64,000 nt of DNA. It comes from Pseudomonadales bacterium (lineage in GTDB: Bacteria > Pseudomonadota > Gammaproteobacteria > Pseudomonadales > Pseudohongiellaceae). Made by a program: the position numbers and the translations under genes. Of this stretch, positions 41,458 through 50,723 are shown in pieces. Below the pieces are notes generated by a model that saw only the letters and a list, made by a program, of their open reading frames with translations, did not search any database and had not been told where the DNA came from. Within the stretch, counting starts at the first letter, position 1; the number at the start of each line of letters is the position of its first letter. The DNA is taken from assembly GCA_022819645.1 (NCBI GenBank), contig JAJEGU010000041.1, positions 86,846 through 150,845 of the forward strand, given 5' to 3'.

Positions 41458-41796
41458 ATGCAAAAAGTCGACAAGAAGATGAGTAGCAGAACAAATGCCA
41501 AGTTTTCTCCGGTAACCGTAGATGTCAAGAAGAACATCCGGAAGTTGCGTCTCGACGCTGGCTATTCCATGAATGAGGGCGCCAGGCTTCTCAATATCTC
41601 TCGCAAGCAGCTTGAGGATATCGAGACCGGGCGCAACTATGGTTGCCACGTCGAGCTCGAGTTGCTGGCCAAGATCAAGGTGATCTACGGCGCTTCGGTA
41701 GATGATCTGATCGGGGATCTGCCGAAGAAGGCCGATTCGGAGTATTTTTCCAGGCCACGCAAGCGCATCGGCTCTCGGGGCAGAAAGAAGAAGTAG
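41458..41796 (+). CDS. XRE-type helix-turn-helix regulator (start 41458 or 41479)
   Basis: VKKNIRKLRLDAGYSMNEGARLLNISRKQLEDIETGRNYGCHVELELLAKIKVIYGASVDDLIGDLP; basic C-terminal tail. Confidence 0.8.
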   Translation: MQKVDKKMSSRTNAKFSPVTVDVKKNIRKLRLDAGYSMNEGARLLNISRKQLEDIETGRNYGCHVELELLAKIKVIYGASVDDLIGDLPKKADSEYFSRPRKRIGSRGRKKK

Positions 41797-41802
41797 TAGC
41801 CA

Positions 41803-41823
41803 GGAGCCTGTGGCGCAGGCTCC
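41803..41823. repeat. GGAGCCTG-TGGCG-CAGGCTCC hairpin (family 4)
   Basis: 8-bp perfect stem immediately downstream of the XRE gene. Confidence 0.6.
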
Positions 41824-41966
41824 CAGGTCGCCTGCTGCCGCCTGAAACTCTCCCGAACATTTCGCCTGTCCTCGGGTCGGGCGCGATTCGTCATGGCTTC
41901 CCGATTTGGCCGCAACGGGAGGGCGGTGTATACTCCGCCGCTTTGATCTGAACCAGCGAGGAACTG

Positions 41967-42146
41967 ATGGCATCCAAATCGAAGAAAAAGGTGGCTGCGG
42001 AGACCAGCCGCGAAGACTTGGCGAAACATGTAGCGGCTTTCCTGAAAGCGGGCGGAAAAGTACAACAAATCCCCACCGGAGTGAGTGGCCAGACCACCAC
42101 CAGCGGCCCGCGCCAGATCGTTCTGAGTCACAAATCCAGTTCCTGA
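41967..42146 (+). CDS. Small basic protein (59 aa) with FLKAGGKVQQIPTGVSG motif; resembles the conserved segment of SutA-like small regulators
   Basis: MASKSKKKVAAETSREDLAKHVAAFLKAGGKVQQIPTGVSGQTTTSGPRQIVLSHKSSS, read directly from DNA; below the ORF-track cutoff. Confidence 0.65.
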   Translation: MASKSKKKVAAETSREDLAKHVAAFLKAGGKVQQIPTGVSGQTTTSGPRQIVLSHKSSS

Positions 42147-42195
42147 ATCAGCCCGACTCCATTCCCGACAAACCGTTCGGGCGTGGTGAGCCGTG

Positions 42196-42558
42196 ATGTC
42201 AAAACTGCTGTTTCGCCTGCGCCATGTGCCCGAGGATGAAGCCCGGGAAGTGCGCGACCTGCTGGAAACCAACGAGATCGAATATTTTGAGACCTCGGCG
42301 GGTCTGTTCGGTATTTCATTACCCGCCATCTGGGTGAACCGGGACGAGCAGTTCGAGGTCGCGCGGCGGCTGCTCGACGAATACCAGACGGAGCGGCGCG
42401 AGCGCGTTCGCAGCGAGTATCAGCTCGCCCGGGAACGGGGCGAAGCCAGGACCATGTTCGACTTTTTCCGGGAAAATCCGGCCCGTTTCCTCGGCAGCCT
42501 CGTCATGGCAGCCCTGGTGCTGTACTTTTCCCTGCGGTTTTTCTTCAGCTTTTCCTGA
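42196..42558 (+). CDS. DUF6164-like small membrane protein
   Basis: LLFRLRHVPEDEAREVRDLLETNEIEYFETSAGLFGISLPAIWV; C-terminal TM helix. Confidence 0.7.
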   Translation: MSKLLFRLRHVPEDEAREVRDLLETNEIEYFETSAGLFGISLPAIWVNRDEQFEVARRLLDEYQTERRERVRSEYQLARERGEARTMFDFFRENPARFLGSLVMAALVLYFSLRFFFSFS

Positions 42559-42584
42559 AAGTGTCCATTTGTGTGGTCATCCCA

Positions 42585-42690
42585 TGAGATTCTGCGACTG
42601 GGCGCAGAATGACGGGGAGGGCGCCACCCTGCGAGAAGGAAAGCCCGGATGTCATTCCGCGCGTAGCGAAGCGTAGTCGCGAAATCTCAG
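42585..42690. repeat. Imperfect inverted repeat, GCAGAATGAC...GTCATTCC family (family 3)
   Basis: GAGATTCTGCGACTGGGCGCAGAATGAC (42585-42612) and GTCATTCCGCGCGTAGCGAAGCGTAGTCGCGAAATCTC (42653-42690). Confidence 0.7.
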
Positions 42691-45600
42691 GCAGAAGGCA
42701 GTTTGCGAGATTGCGGGTACCGGCCCCGACGCGGATTGGCGCTTGATTCAGGAAGACTGGCAGGCGGCGCGGAAACGCTGACGATCATCTGCCGCAAGCG
42801 CCATTGTTCCCCGGCGGCGACCTCCCCAAGAAAGCTGATTTCGCCGGAGATCAGCACCGCCAATGGAACGCCGGCGCGATACAGCGCGCGGTTTCGCGTC
42901 AGCCGTGGCAGCGAGCGTTCCGGCAGCAGCAGGTGCAGCAGGTTGAGCGGGTCCGCGGCCGACAGCACGAAATGCCGTTCAGGGCGCTGTTCGCGGCTGA
43001 ACTTGCGCAACTCATCGACGGTTTCCGCGCGGGCGAACTGCTCGCCCTGCAATCCCGCCACAAACCGGCCGCCGCGCAGCCTGCCGCGCAGCTCTTCCTT
43101 GCGCAGCACCGCAAGCAGTACCCGCCAGGGCGGCACCAGTGATTCTCTTGCCAATAGCGAGCGGCAGATCACGCCCCAACGGTCCAGATAGATTTCCACC
43201 AGCCGCTGGAGCTGGTCTTCGTCCAGCGCGCGCCAGGGCGCGGGTCTGTGCCGGGGTCGGGAAGGCGAAGTCCCCGGTGGGTCTTCCGCGGAGCGGGAGT
43301 TGTCCAGCAGACTCCAGCGACCGGCGTCTTCCACTCCGAATGTGGGCAGCCGCTTGCGCCTGCCGCCGGATTTCCTGTGCTCGGGCAGCAACAGGGCGCG
43401 CAATCCGGTAAAGCTGTCGCTGCAAACCCGGCCAAGGCTGACGAGTTCCGCCAGCCCCTGTTCAAGCTGGGTGCGAAGCATCCCGTTGCGGGACAGGATT
43501 TCATCGAAAAAGCTTGCGCCGTGTGATTCCAGGTCCTGTTCCACCCGGAGCGCCATGGCGCCCGGTTCCGCCGCTTCCCGCTCTTCGGCGGCAACCCGCG
43601 CGAGGGCTTGCCAGATATCGAGACTACTGCGCAGGGCCATGGTGATGGGGGTTGTCCTGATGGGGCTGCCGCCCCGCAGGCGGTTCGCCGGCAAACTGTA
43701 GCGGCCCCAGGCGAGCCGCCCGCTGATGCTGAGCAGATCGAGCCATTGTGGATCGTAATTGCCGATGCGGGCGGGATAGATGCTGCCTTCCCAGGCCGCC
43801 GCCGGGGCGCTGGCGCCGTCAAGCAATCGGACACAGTTCTGCAGCCGGGTCTGGCCGTCCAGCGCCAGGGAAGATGAGTCGGCTTCGCAGGCGCGCAGGC
43901 CATGGCGTTCAAACAGGAATTCGGTATAGGTGGCCAGCGAAACCGGCTTGATGTTCCTGCGGTGCTGGTCGATGGTATAGCGGTGGATGCGTTGCAGCAA
44001 TCGTCGCTCGCACCACTGTACCGGACCTGGACTGGCGCTGTTGCTGGAGCCGGGCAGGAAATGCCCCTGCATGGCAAAGCCTTCGCCCTGCAAGACGAGC
44101 AGGGCGGCTTCCACCGCGCTTTCAGCGACCGGGTCCGGAAAGTCATTCGCCAGATCGGTCGCCGTCACCGGACCAAGTCCGCTCAGGCGTCCCCGGATCA
44201 GGTCCCTCAGGGCGTCCTCCGGGGTCCATTGTTCCTCGCGCAGGAAATCGGGAAGCTCGAAACCGGTTCCGGCGTCCGGGACCAGCGCGGCAAGCCGGGG
44301 CAGCATTTCCGTCGCCAGCCAAAGCGATCCGCACTGGCGGATTCTGCCCTGCTCAAGCAGTTGACCGCCGTGGACTTCCAGTTCGCCGAATTCCCGGGAA
44401 GTCATGAAACCCAGGGTGAGGAGGGCATCGTGCAATTCCTCGGCGTTGCTTGCCGCGGGCCAGGCCTCGGCCTTGACCCGCTCGATGGCTTCCCGATCGA
44501 GCAGGCTGAAGTCTTCCACTTCCCCCGGGTCGAGCCAGGAGCGGTTGCGAATGGCGTTGGTGCGGCGTTCCTCAAACGGCGCGTCGTCGAGGAAGGCGTA
44601 AGGCCGGGCATTGATGATTTCCTGGGCAAAGGGAGAAGGCTCCCGCAGGTCGCGGCTGACGAGTTCGAGCCGGCCCTGTTCCATGTTCTTGAGCAGAGAG
44701 ATGAGTTCCGCCACGTCCATGGCTTCGGTGAGGCAGTCATGGATGGTCTGCTTCACCAATGGGTGATCGGGAATCTCGCGCTGGCCGGTGATGTTCTCCT
44801 GACAGGCGATCTGGTCCGGAAAAACGTGGGCCACCAGGTCCTCGGCGTCCATGCGCTGCCATTGCGGCGGCACCCGCCTGCCGTTGCGGTTGCGCTGGAT
44901 CGCCAGCGAACGGGTGGCGTTCCAGCGCCAGCGCACCTCGAACATGGGCGCGTCGAGCATGGCCTGGATCACCACATCGCGCACGGTCCTGCTGTTGAGG
45001 TAGCGGAAAACTTCTTCCAGGGGAAAGCTGTGCACCGAGCCCAGGGACAGCACGATATTGTCCTCGTTGGCCGCGGCCTGCAGTTCGAAGTTGAATGACT
45101 TGCAGAATCGCTTGCGCAGGGCAAGGCCCCAGGCCCGGTTGAGACGGCTGCCGAAAGGCGCATGGATGACCAGGTGCATGTCGCCCACTTCGTCGAAAAA
45201 GCGCTCCATGACGATGGTCCGCCGCGTCGGCATCACGCCGAGGCTGGTCATGCCGGCGTTGAGATATTCCACAAGCTGGCTGGCGGCGGCTGCGTCGAGC
45301 CCCGCATCGCTTCCCAGCCAGTCCATGGCGGCTTCGGGGCCGCCCTCCCGCAACAGGCCCGCCAGACGTTCCCGCAAGCCGGAAACCGCCTCGGAAAGCT
45401 CCCGGCTACGGCCCGGGCCTTCGCCGAACCAGAACGGAATCGTCGGGCTTGCCCCCTGGGCGTCCCGCACCCGTACCTTGAGGCCGTCGATGCGGATCAT
45501 CTGCCAGCTATGGCTGCCCAGGGTGAACACGTCTCCGGGCAGGGATTCGAGGGCGAAATCCTCGTTCAGTGTCCCCACCACCACATCCTGGGGATCGAGC

Positions 45601-47102
45601 ACGACCTGGTAGTCGAACATGTCGGGAATCGCCCCGCCATTGGTGAGGGCGGTAAGATTGGCGCCGCGTCGGGCCCGCACTTGCCCGTTGATGGCGTCGA
45701 GATGCAGCAGCGCGCCGCGCCGGCCGCGCCGGGTCGTGTAGCCTTCGGCGAGCATGCGGATGATGTCGTCGAACTCGCCGCGCTCGAGACCGCGGTAGGG
45801 ATGCGCCCGGCGAATCAGTCCGTACAACTCATCGAGTGCGAGACCGTCGCCATGCATGGCGGTTTCCGCCACGATCTGCTGGGCGAGGATGTCGAGTGGC
45901 TTTTCCGGCGCGTGGATGCGGTCGAGCTCTCCGGCGCGGATCGCCAGGAGCAGGGCGGCGGCTTCGCACAGGTCATCGCGGCTCAGGGGAAACAGCACCC
46001 CCCTGGGGGTGCCGTCGATGGAATGGCCGCTGCGCCCCACGCGCTGCAGGAATGCCGCGATTCGCTTGGGCGAGGAAAACTGCACCACCAGATCCACATG
46101 GCCGATATCGATACCGAGTTCCATGGAAGCCGTGGCCACCAGCACCTTGAGCTTGCCGGTCTTGAGCTGCTGCTCGGCGGCAAAACGGTGATCGCGGCTC
46201 ATGCTGCCATGATGGGCGCTGACCACGCCTTCGCCGAGCCGTTCTCCCAACGCCAGCGCCAGCCTCTCCGACAGGCGCCGGGTATTGACGAAAACCAGGG
46301 TGGTGGTGTGCGCCAGAATCAGTTCCACCAGCCGCTGGTACAACTCATCCCAGACTTCCGCGCTCATCACCGCGGACAGCGGCGAGCCCGGCACTTCCAC
46401 GGCAAGTTCCATCTGCCGGCGGTGGCCCGAGTCGATGATTTCGCAGTGGGCGTCCCCGGCAAGAAAGCGCGCAACCCCGGCGATGGGCTTCTGGGTGGCC
46501 GACAGGCCGATACGCTGCACGCGCCCGCCACCGGACCCGGCCACAAGATTTTCCAGCCGCTCGATGGAAAGCGCGAGATGCGAGCCCCGCTTGTCGCCGA
46601 GCATGGCGTGAATCTCGTCGACGATCAGCGTCGACACCGAGGCGAGCATGGCGCGTCCGCTGGCGCTGGTCAGCAGCAGATAGAGCGATTCGGGGGTCGT
46701 GACCAGGATGTGCGGCGGATGCGTGGCCATCTTGCGGCGTTCGGCGGCGGGGGTATCGCCGGTGCGAACCGCGATCCGGATTTCGGGCGCGGCATCCCCG
46801 CGCGCCTCGGCGATGCCGGCGAGCGGAATCTGCAGGTTCCGGTGTATGTCGTTGTTCAGCGCTTTCAGCGGAGAAACGTACAGAATCTGCACGCCCGACG
46901 ATAGCGCGTCGCCCTGGCTTACAAGACGATCAAGACCCGCATAGAACGCCGCAAGCGTCTTGCCGCTGCCGGTGGGCGCGGCAATCAGCGTATGACTGCC
47001 CCGCCGAATCGCCGCCCAGGCATCGGCCTGCGCAGGAGTCGGCGCCGTGAACTGCGCCTCGAACCAGCGCCGGCAAGCCGGATGAAATTCCTCAAGCGAC
47101 AT
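42687..47102 (-). CDS. lhr: Lhr-type large DEAD/DEAH-box helicase
   Basis: 1471 aa; TLIAAPTGSGKTLAAFYAGLDRL; ILYVSPLKALNNDIHRNL; VDEIHAMLGDKRGSHLALSIERL; LQRVGRSGHSIDGTPRGVLFPLSRDDL. Confidence 0.95.
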   Translation of the reverse strand: MSLEEFHPACRRWFEAQFTAPTPAQADAWAAIRRGSHTLIAAPTGSGKTLAAFYAGLDRLVSQGDALSSGVQILYVSPLKALNNDIHRNLQIPLAGIAEARGDAAPEIRIAVRTGDTPAAERRKMATHPPHILVTTPESLYLLLTSASGRAMLASVSTLIVDEIHAMLGDKRGSHLALSIERLENLVAGSGGGRVQRIGLSATQKPIAGVARFLAGDAHCEIIDSGHRRQMELAVEVPGSPLSAVMSAEVWDELYQRLVELILAHTTTLVFVNTRRLSERLALALGERLGEGVVSAHHGSMSRDHRFAAEQQLKTGKLKVLVATASMELGIDIGHVDLVVQFSSPKRIAAFLQRVGRSGHSIDGTPRGVLFPLSRDDLCEAAALLLAIRAGELDRIHAPEKPLDILAQQIVAETAMHGDGLALDELYGLIRRAHPYRGLERGEFDDIIRMLAEGYTTRRGRRGALLHLDAINGQVRARRGANLTALTNGGAIPDMFDYQVVLDPQDVVVGTLNEDFALESLPGDVFTLGSHSWQMIRIDGLKVRVRDAQGASPTIPFWFGEGPGRSRELSEAVSGLRERLAGLLREGGPEAAMDWLGSDAGLDAAAASQLVEYLNAGMTSLGVMPTRRTIVMERFFDEVGDMHLVIHAPFGSRLNRAWGLALRKRFCKSFNFELQAAANEDNIVLSLGSVHSFPLEEVFRYLNSRTVRDVVIQAMLDAPMFEVRWRWNATRSLAIQRNRNGRRVPPQWQRMDAEDLVAHVFPDQIACQENITGQREIPDHPLVKQTIHDCLTEAMDVAELISLLKNMEQGRLELVSRDLREPSPFAQEIINARPYAFLDDAPFEERRTNAIRNRSWLDPGEVEDFSLLDREAIERVKAEAWPAASNAEELHDALLTLGFMTSREFGELEVHGGQLLEQGRIRQCGSLWLATEMLPRLAALVPDAGTGFELPDFLREEQWTPEDALRDLIRGRLSGLGPVTATDLANDFPDPVAESAVEAALLVLQGEGFAMQGHFLPGSSNSASPGPVQWCERRLLQRIHRYTIDQHRRNIKPVSLATYTEFLFERHGLRACEADSSSLALDGQTRLQNCVRLLDGASAPAAAWEGSIYPARIGNYDPQWLDLLSISGRLAWGRYSLPANRLRGGSPIRTTPITMALRSSLDIWQALARVAAEEREAAEPGAMALRVEQDLESHGASFFDEILSRNGMLRTQLEQGLAELVSLGRVCSDSFTGLRALLLPEHRKSGGRRKRLPTFGVEDAGRWSLLDNSRSAEDPPGTSPSRPRHRPAPWRALDEDQLQRLVEIYLDRWGVICRSLLARESLVPPWRVLLAVLRKEELRGRLRGGRFVAGLQGEQFARAETVDELRKFSREQRPERHFVLSAADPLNLLHLLLPERSLPRLTRNRALYRAGVPLAVLISGEISFLGEVAAGEQWRLRQMIVSVSAPPASLPESSANPRRGRYPQSRKLPSA

Positions 47103-47214
47103 CGAACCACTCGTGATGAATTCGGAAAATTCAAAGTAGAGAACGCCGGCCGGTTTTGCAACCCAGACCGCCGGCGTCGCCAGGGCCGGAGAGCGCGGGA
47201 TGTGCCTGCGCCGG

Positions 47215-47513
47215 CTCGCGGGGCGCGCGCGGGATGTGCCTTCCGGCTAAATCTCAGCTCAACAGTCCAGCCGCCAAGCACAGCTTGGCGTCGTTCGGCC
47301 TGCGCTCGAAGCTGGCGCTTCGAATACGCTTGTCCTCACCCATGTTGAGCTTCGAATCGAGCGCTCGTCGCTTTCGATCCAGTCGCCGAGCATAGCTCGG
47401 CGCCGTTCCGGCTGCGCGCGAAGCTTACGCTTCGCAATCGCTTGCCTCCACCCATCCATGGCACGCTCGTCGCTTACGACGCCTCCAGGCACATCCCGCG
47501 CGCGCCCCGCGAG
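47215..47513. mobile_element. Candidate non-autonomous element with perfect 27-bp terminal inverted repeats
   Basis: CTCGCGGGGCGCGCGCGGGATGTGCCT (47215-47241) is the exact reverse complement of AGGCACATCCCGCGCGCGCCCCGCGAG (47487-47513); no transposase inside. Confidence 0.6.
47268..47460 (-). repeat. Two tandem family 2 hairpin-repeat units (minus orientation)
   Basis: CCGCCAAGCACAGCTTGGCG...GCGCTCGAAGCTGGCGCTTCGAATACGCTTGTCCTCACCCAT then CAGTCGCCGAGCATAGCTCGGCGCCGTTCCGGCTGCGCGCGAAGC...CGCTTGCCTCCACCCAT. Confidence 0.75.
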
Positions 47514-47622
47514 CAGGAAAGATCGTACAGGCGCTCTCCGCGTAGTAAACTCGCAACCCTAGACGTTTCGGATTCCGGTTGGTGACACAACATCCCATTC
47601 CGGAAAATGACAGGAGGTTAAC

Positions 47623-49134
47623 TTGTCTGCGCAAGAACTCGTTATTCAGTCTGACATTGCCATCGACGACTATAGTCAGGGTTTCATGCCCGCAATTTGC
47701 CAACTCATTGGTGCCATTGCGACGCATGACGGTGTGGTCACCGCAGAGGAATATCAAGCTGTAGTCATCGTTAACAAACGACTTGTATCTATCGTCGACA
47801 GTCCGCTATTGATCAATACGTTGACACTTCGCTCAATTCTCGAACCTTCAAGCTTCAATGACGCAGTCAAACAAATCAGGAAGGCTGCAAAGGACCAGGA
47901 TCCGGAACTCAAGCAATATGTATTTCAGAGTCTTCAACCTCTGCTGTCCATACAAAGGGCGGATCAGGGGAAGACATTGCGATCAATACAAAGAGCACTG
48001 GAAATCGAAAAATCGGATTCACTGAGTGAACTCGCCGAATCGTTCCGTTCAGGATTAAAAGGCGTCTTGGACCGACGAACATCGTATGACAGGATCAGAG
48101 ACTTCGCTCTTGTATTCGACGACAAGCAGTTGCTCGAAGTGCTTGAAGAATGCGGCCGTGACGCTAATGGCGAAAGGTTGCAACAAGCATTGATAGTTTC
48201 CAAGGCTAGTGCAATCGAATCATGTCGAAAGCTGGAAGACAGAAATCACGATTTGGATTTACTAGAAATAGCGAATCAGCAACTGTCATCCATGGCAGAA
48301 ACCATGATCGAACAGACCAGAAAGCGGCTTCACGTGATTCAGAGGAGAGCTGACAAACAAAAGATGCACTTCGAAGAAGACGTAAACGCAATGCTGGAAG
48401 ATACACAAGTGGAACTGGAGAAAACCTGGAAAGATCGAGTTGCTCGCGCGGCTCGTGACAAACAGGCAGCCTTGCACAAATTACGAGATGACGAAGCAGT
48501 GCTGATTCTGAGTCAGAGAATTGACAAGGTTCGAAACCGCTACGATTCCGTAATGTCCGACTGGGGTGTGGAATACGAATCCTTTTGTAACGAACTTGCG
48601 GATTCAAGGAAAATCTTTTCCTTCAGTTTGAGTCGCAGGGAATTCACTGAATTGATTCCTTCCGCGTCAATTCAATCGCGTCTAATGTCATCTCTCGACT
48701 CCGTAACGTCGACTATCCTCAAGACTGGTGGCGTGGCTGGTGTAGCCACTGCAGCGATTGCTGGAGTGATGGGAGTCGGCACAGCCGCAGGGCTTCTCAT
48801 GACTCCCGTCGGATTGGGCGTGGGCGCAGGCGTCGCTTTGTCTGGAATCTACAAATTTTTTTCAAAGCCGCAGGAGCGCATTTTGCGGGAAGCTGAGGTC
48901 AAGGCCGAAGAGACCGTCCGAAATCTGGGAAAGCTTTGTGAAGAAGCAATAGGTGAACATTGTGACGCCGTGGACGAATTGGTCGGACAATTCTACCGTG
49001 CGGCGGAATCCATCTATTCCCCCATAGCGAAGGAAGTGGCGATATCAGCCATGTGCTGCGACTATCAACGGAGGGTGATCGCCGAGATTTCGAAGAACAC
49101 TGAGCAATACGTGGAGAACATGCTTGAGCACTGA
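47623..49134 (+). CDS. Uncharacterised 503-aa protein: possible TerB-like N-terminus, coiled coil, Gly/Ala-rich hydrophobic hairpin, helical C-terminus (TTG start)
   Basis: Strong SD (ACAGGAGGTTAAC) before TTG; GFMPAICQLIGAIATHDGVVTAEEYQAV; long charged helix; GGVAGVATAAIAGVMGVGTAAGLLMTPVGLGVGAGVALSGIYKFF. Composition less GC-rich than neighbours by eye. Confidence 0.75.
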   Translation: MSAQELVIQSDIAIDDYSQGFMPAICQLIGAIATHDGVVTAEEYQAVVIVNKRLVSIVDSPLLINTLTLRSILEPSSFNDAVKQIRKAAKDQDPELKQYVFQSLQPLLSIQRADQGKTLRSIQRALEIEKSDSLSELAESFRSGLKGVLDRRTSYDRIRDFALVFDDKQLLEVLEECGRDANGERLQQALIVSKASAIESCRKLEDRNHDLDLLEIANQQLSSMAETMIEQTRKRLHVIQRRADKQKMHFEEDVNAMLEDTQVELEKTWKDRVARAARDKQAALHKLRDDEAVLILSQRIDKVRNRYDSVMSDWGVEYESFCNELADSRKIFSFSLSRREFTELIPSASIQSRLMSSLDSVTSTILKTGGVAGVATAAIAGVMGVGTAAGLLMTPVGLGVGAGVALSGIYKFFSKPQERILREAEVKAEETVRNLGKLCEEAIGEHCDAVDELVGQFYRAAESIYSPIAKEVAISAMCCDYQRRVIAEISKNTEQYVENMLEH

Positions 49135-49240
49135 ACCTTTGCAACAATTCGGGGACACTCGTGTTGTTTGGTTTTTGATTGGGGCCACTTGCCGTATTAA
49201 CTGCATCTTGGTAGATTGACAGCATTGAATGAATTGAGGG

Positions 49241-49501
49241 GTGTTGACTGTGGCGGTACTGACTGTGCGGAACGTGCCTGATGAGGTGCATCGCGCCCTG
49301 CGGGTGCGGGCGGCCCGGCGAGGCCGCAGCACCGAGGCTGAAGTGCGCGTCATCCTTGAGGAAGCAGTGTTGCCGGAAGGTCGGGTCGGATTGGGCTCGC
49401 TGCTGACAGCTATCGGTCGTCGTATAAAGTTGACAGACGACGAGATGGCGGATTTTGTTCGACGTGATAACTCTCCGGGCCGACCGATTGATCTCGAATG
49501 A
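49241..49501 (+). CDS. FitA/VapB-like antitoxin (RHH)
   Basis: LTVRNVPDEVHRALRVRAARRGRSTEAEVRVILEEAV; overlaps a PIN-domain gene. Confidence 0.88.
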   Translation: MLTVAVLTVRNVPDEVHRALRVRAARRGRSTEAEVRVILEEAVLPEGRVGLGSLLTAIGRRIKLTDDEMADFVRRDNSPGRPIDLE

Positions 49502-49914
49502 TTCTGGTTGACACTAATGTGGTGTCGGAACCACTGCGCAAAGATCCGGAACCGCACGTTGCCGACTGGCTCGACGCGCAGGCGTTGGAGACACTGCATT
49601 TGTCCGCCATCACCGTCGCCGAACTGCGTTTCGGTGTTCAGGCGTTGCCCAAGGGCCGCCGCAGGGACCGGCTGCGGGAACAACTGGAGCGGCAGATACT
49701 GCCGCTGTTCGCCGGCCGGATATTGGTATTCGATCTGGCGGCTTCGCAAGCCTACGCCGAGCTGATGGCGAAGGCACGGTCTGCCGGGCGGGCGATCTCT
49801 GTCTCGGATGGCTATATCGCGGCGACTGCCGCCGCCAATGCAATGCTTGTGGCAACACGGGATACGTCGCCATTTGAAGCGGCCGGATTGGAGACTGTGA
49901 ATCCCTTCGGTTGA
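49498..49914 (+). CDS. PIN-domain toxin (FitB/VapC family)
   Basis: MILVDTNVVSEPLRKDPEPHVADWLDAQ; LHLSAITVAELRFGVQALPKGRRRDRL; ISVSDGYIAATAAANAMLVATRDTSPFEAAGLETVNPF. Confidence 0.93.
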   Translation: MILVDTNVVSEPLRKDPEPHVADWLDAQALETLHLSAITVAELRFGVQALPKGRRRDRLREQLERQILPLFAGRILVFDLAASQAYAELMAKARSAGRAISVSDGYIAATAAANAMLVATRDTSPFEAAGLETVNPFG

Positions 49915-49978
49915 CAAGCGGGCGGCCGGTCGGCAACCTTTGCGCGTTGAGTGGAACTGAACGGTAAGGATTTGAGCG

Positions 49979-50671
49979 ATGAATGAACCGGCGCCGCCGG
50001 TCGGCTTTTCCGAGCGATTTTCCGGCTGGCTGGGCAATGTCTGGCGGGAGAATCGCAACTTTCTGTTGCTGCTTTGCGCCATCGTGTTTTTCAAGAGCGC
50101 GATTGCGGATCTGAGTTCGATTTCCGGCGCGTCCATGTTGCCGACGCTCGTAGACGGCGACAAGGTCTGGGTCAACAAGCTCGCCTACGACGTGAAAGTT
50201 CCGTTTACCGATGTCACCCTGGCCAAACTGTCCGATCCGACGCGCGGCGATATCGTGATCATCGACAGCGCCCAGGCCCGCAAGCGGCTCGTGAAGCGCA
50301 TCGTCGGCGTACCCGGGGACCGGATCGAAATTCAGAACAACGCGCTGATCATCAACGGCGTCTCGGCGGACTATGAGGTGCTGTCGCGGGACGGCGGCGC
50401 CATGATTATCGAAGAGGCTCTGCCCGAGCGCAATCATCAGGTGCGGCTGACGCAATTCCCGGGTTCCAGCCGCAGTTACGGGCCTGTGGTCGTTCCCGAG
50501 GATCGCTATTTCGTACTCGGCGACAATCGCAACAGCAGCGCCGACAGCAGGGTTTACAGTTTCATACCCAGAGAAGAAATCATGGGCCGCTCGCGTTCAG
50601 TGGTTTTTTCGCTGGACAGTGACAATTATTTCCTGCCCCGCGGTAGCCGGTTCATGTCCGGGCTGGAGTAA
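49979..50671 (+). CDS. lepB: Signal peptidase I
   Basis: SISGASMLPTLVDGDKVWVNKLAYD; RGDIVIIDSAQARKRLVKRIVGVPGDRIEIQNN; YFVLGDNRNSSADSRVYSFIPREEIMGRS. Confidence 0.92.
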   Translation: MNEPAPPVGFSERFSGWLGNVWRENRNFLLLLCAIVFFKSAIADLSSISGASMLPTLVDGDKVWVNKLAYDVKVPFTDVTLAKLSDPTRGDIVIIDSAQARKRLVKRIVGVPGDRIEIQNNALIINGVSADYEVLSRDGGAMIIEEALPERNHQVRLTQFPGSSRSYGPVVVPEDRYFVLGDNRNSSADSRVYSFIPREEIMGRSRSVVFSLDSDNYFLPRGSRFMSGLE

Positions 50672-50723
50672 GGACCAAGGGGACCGCGAGCCCTCTACTG
50701 GTGTAAGATTCGCTGACACGAGA

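Noticed and set aside
45162-46904. 580-aa + strand ORF inside lhr
   Set aside because: Antisense shadow ORF of lhr; no recognisable motifs.
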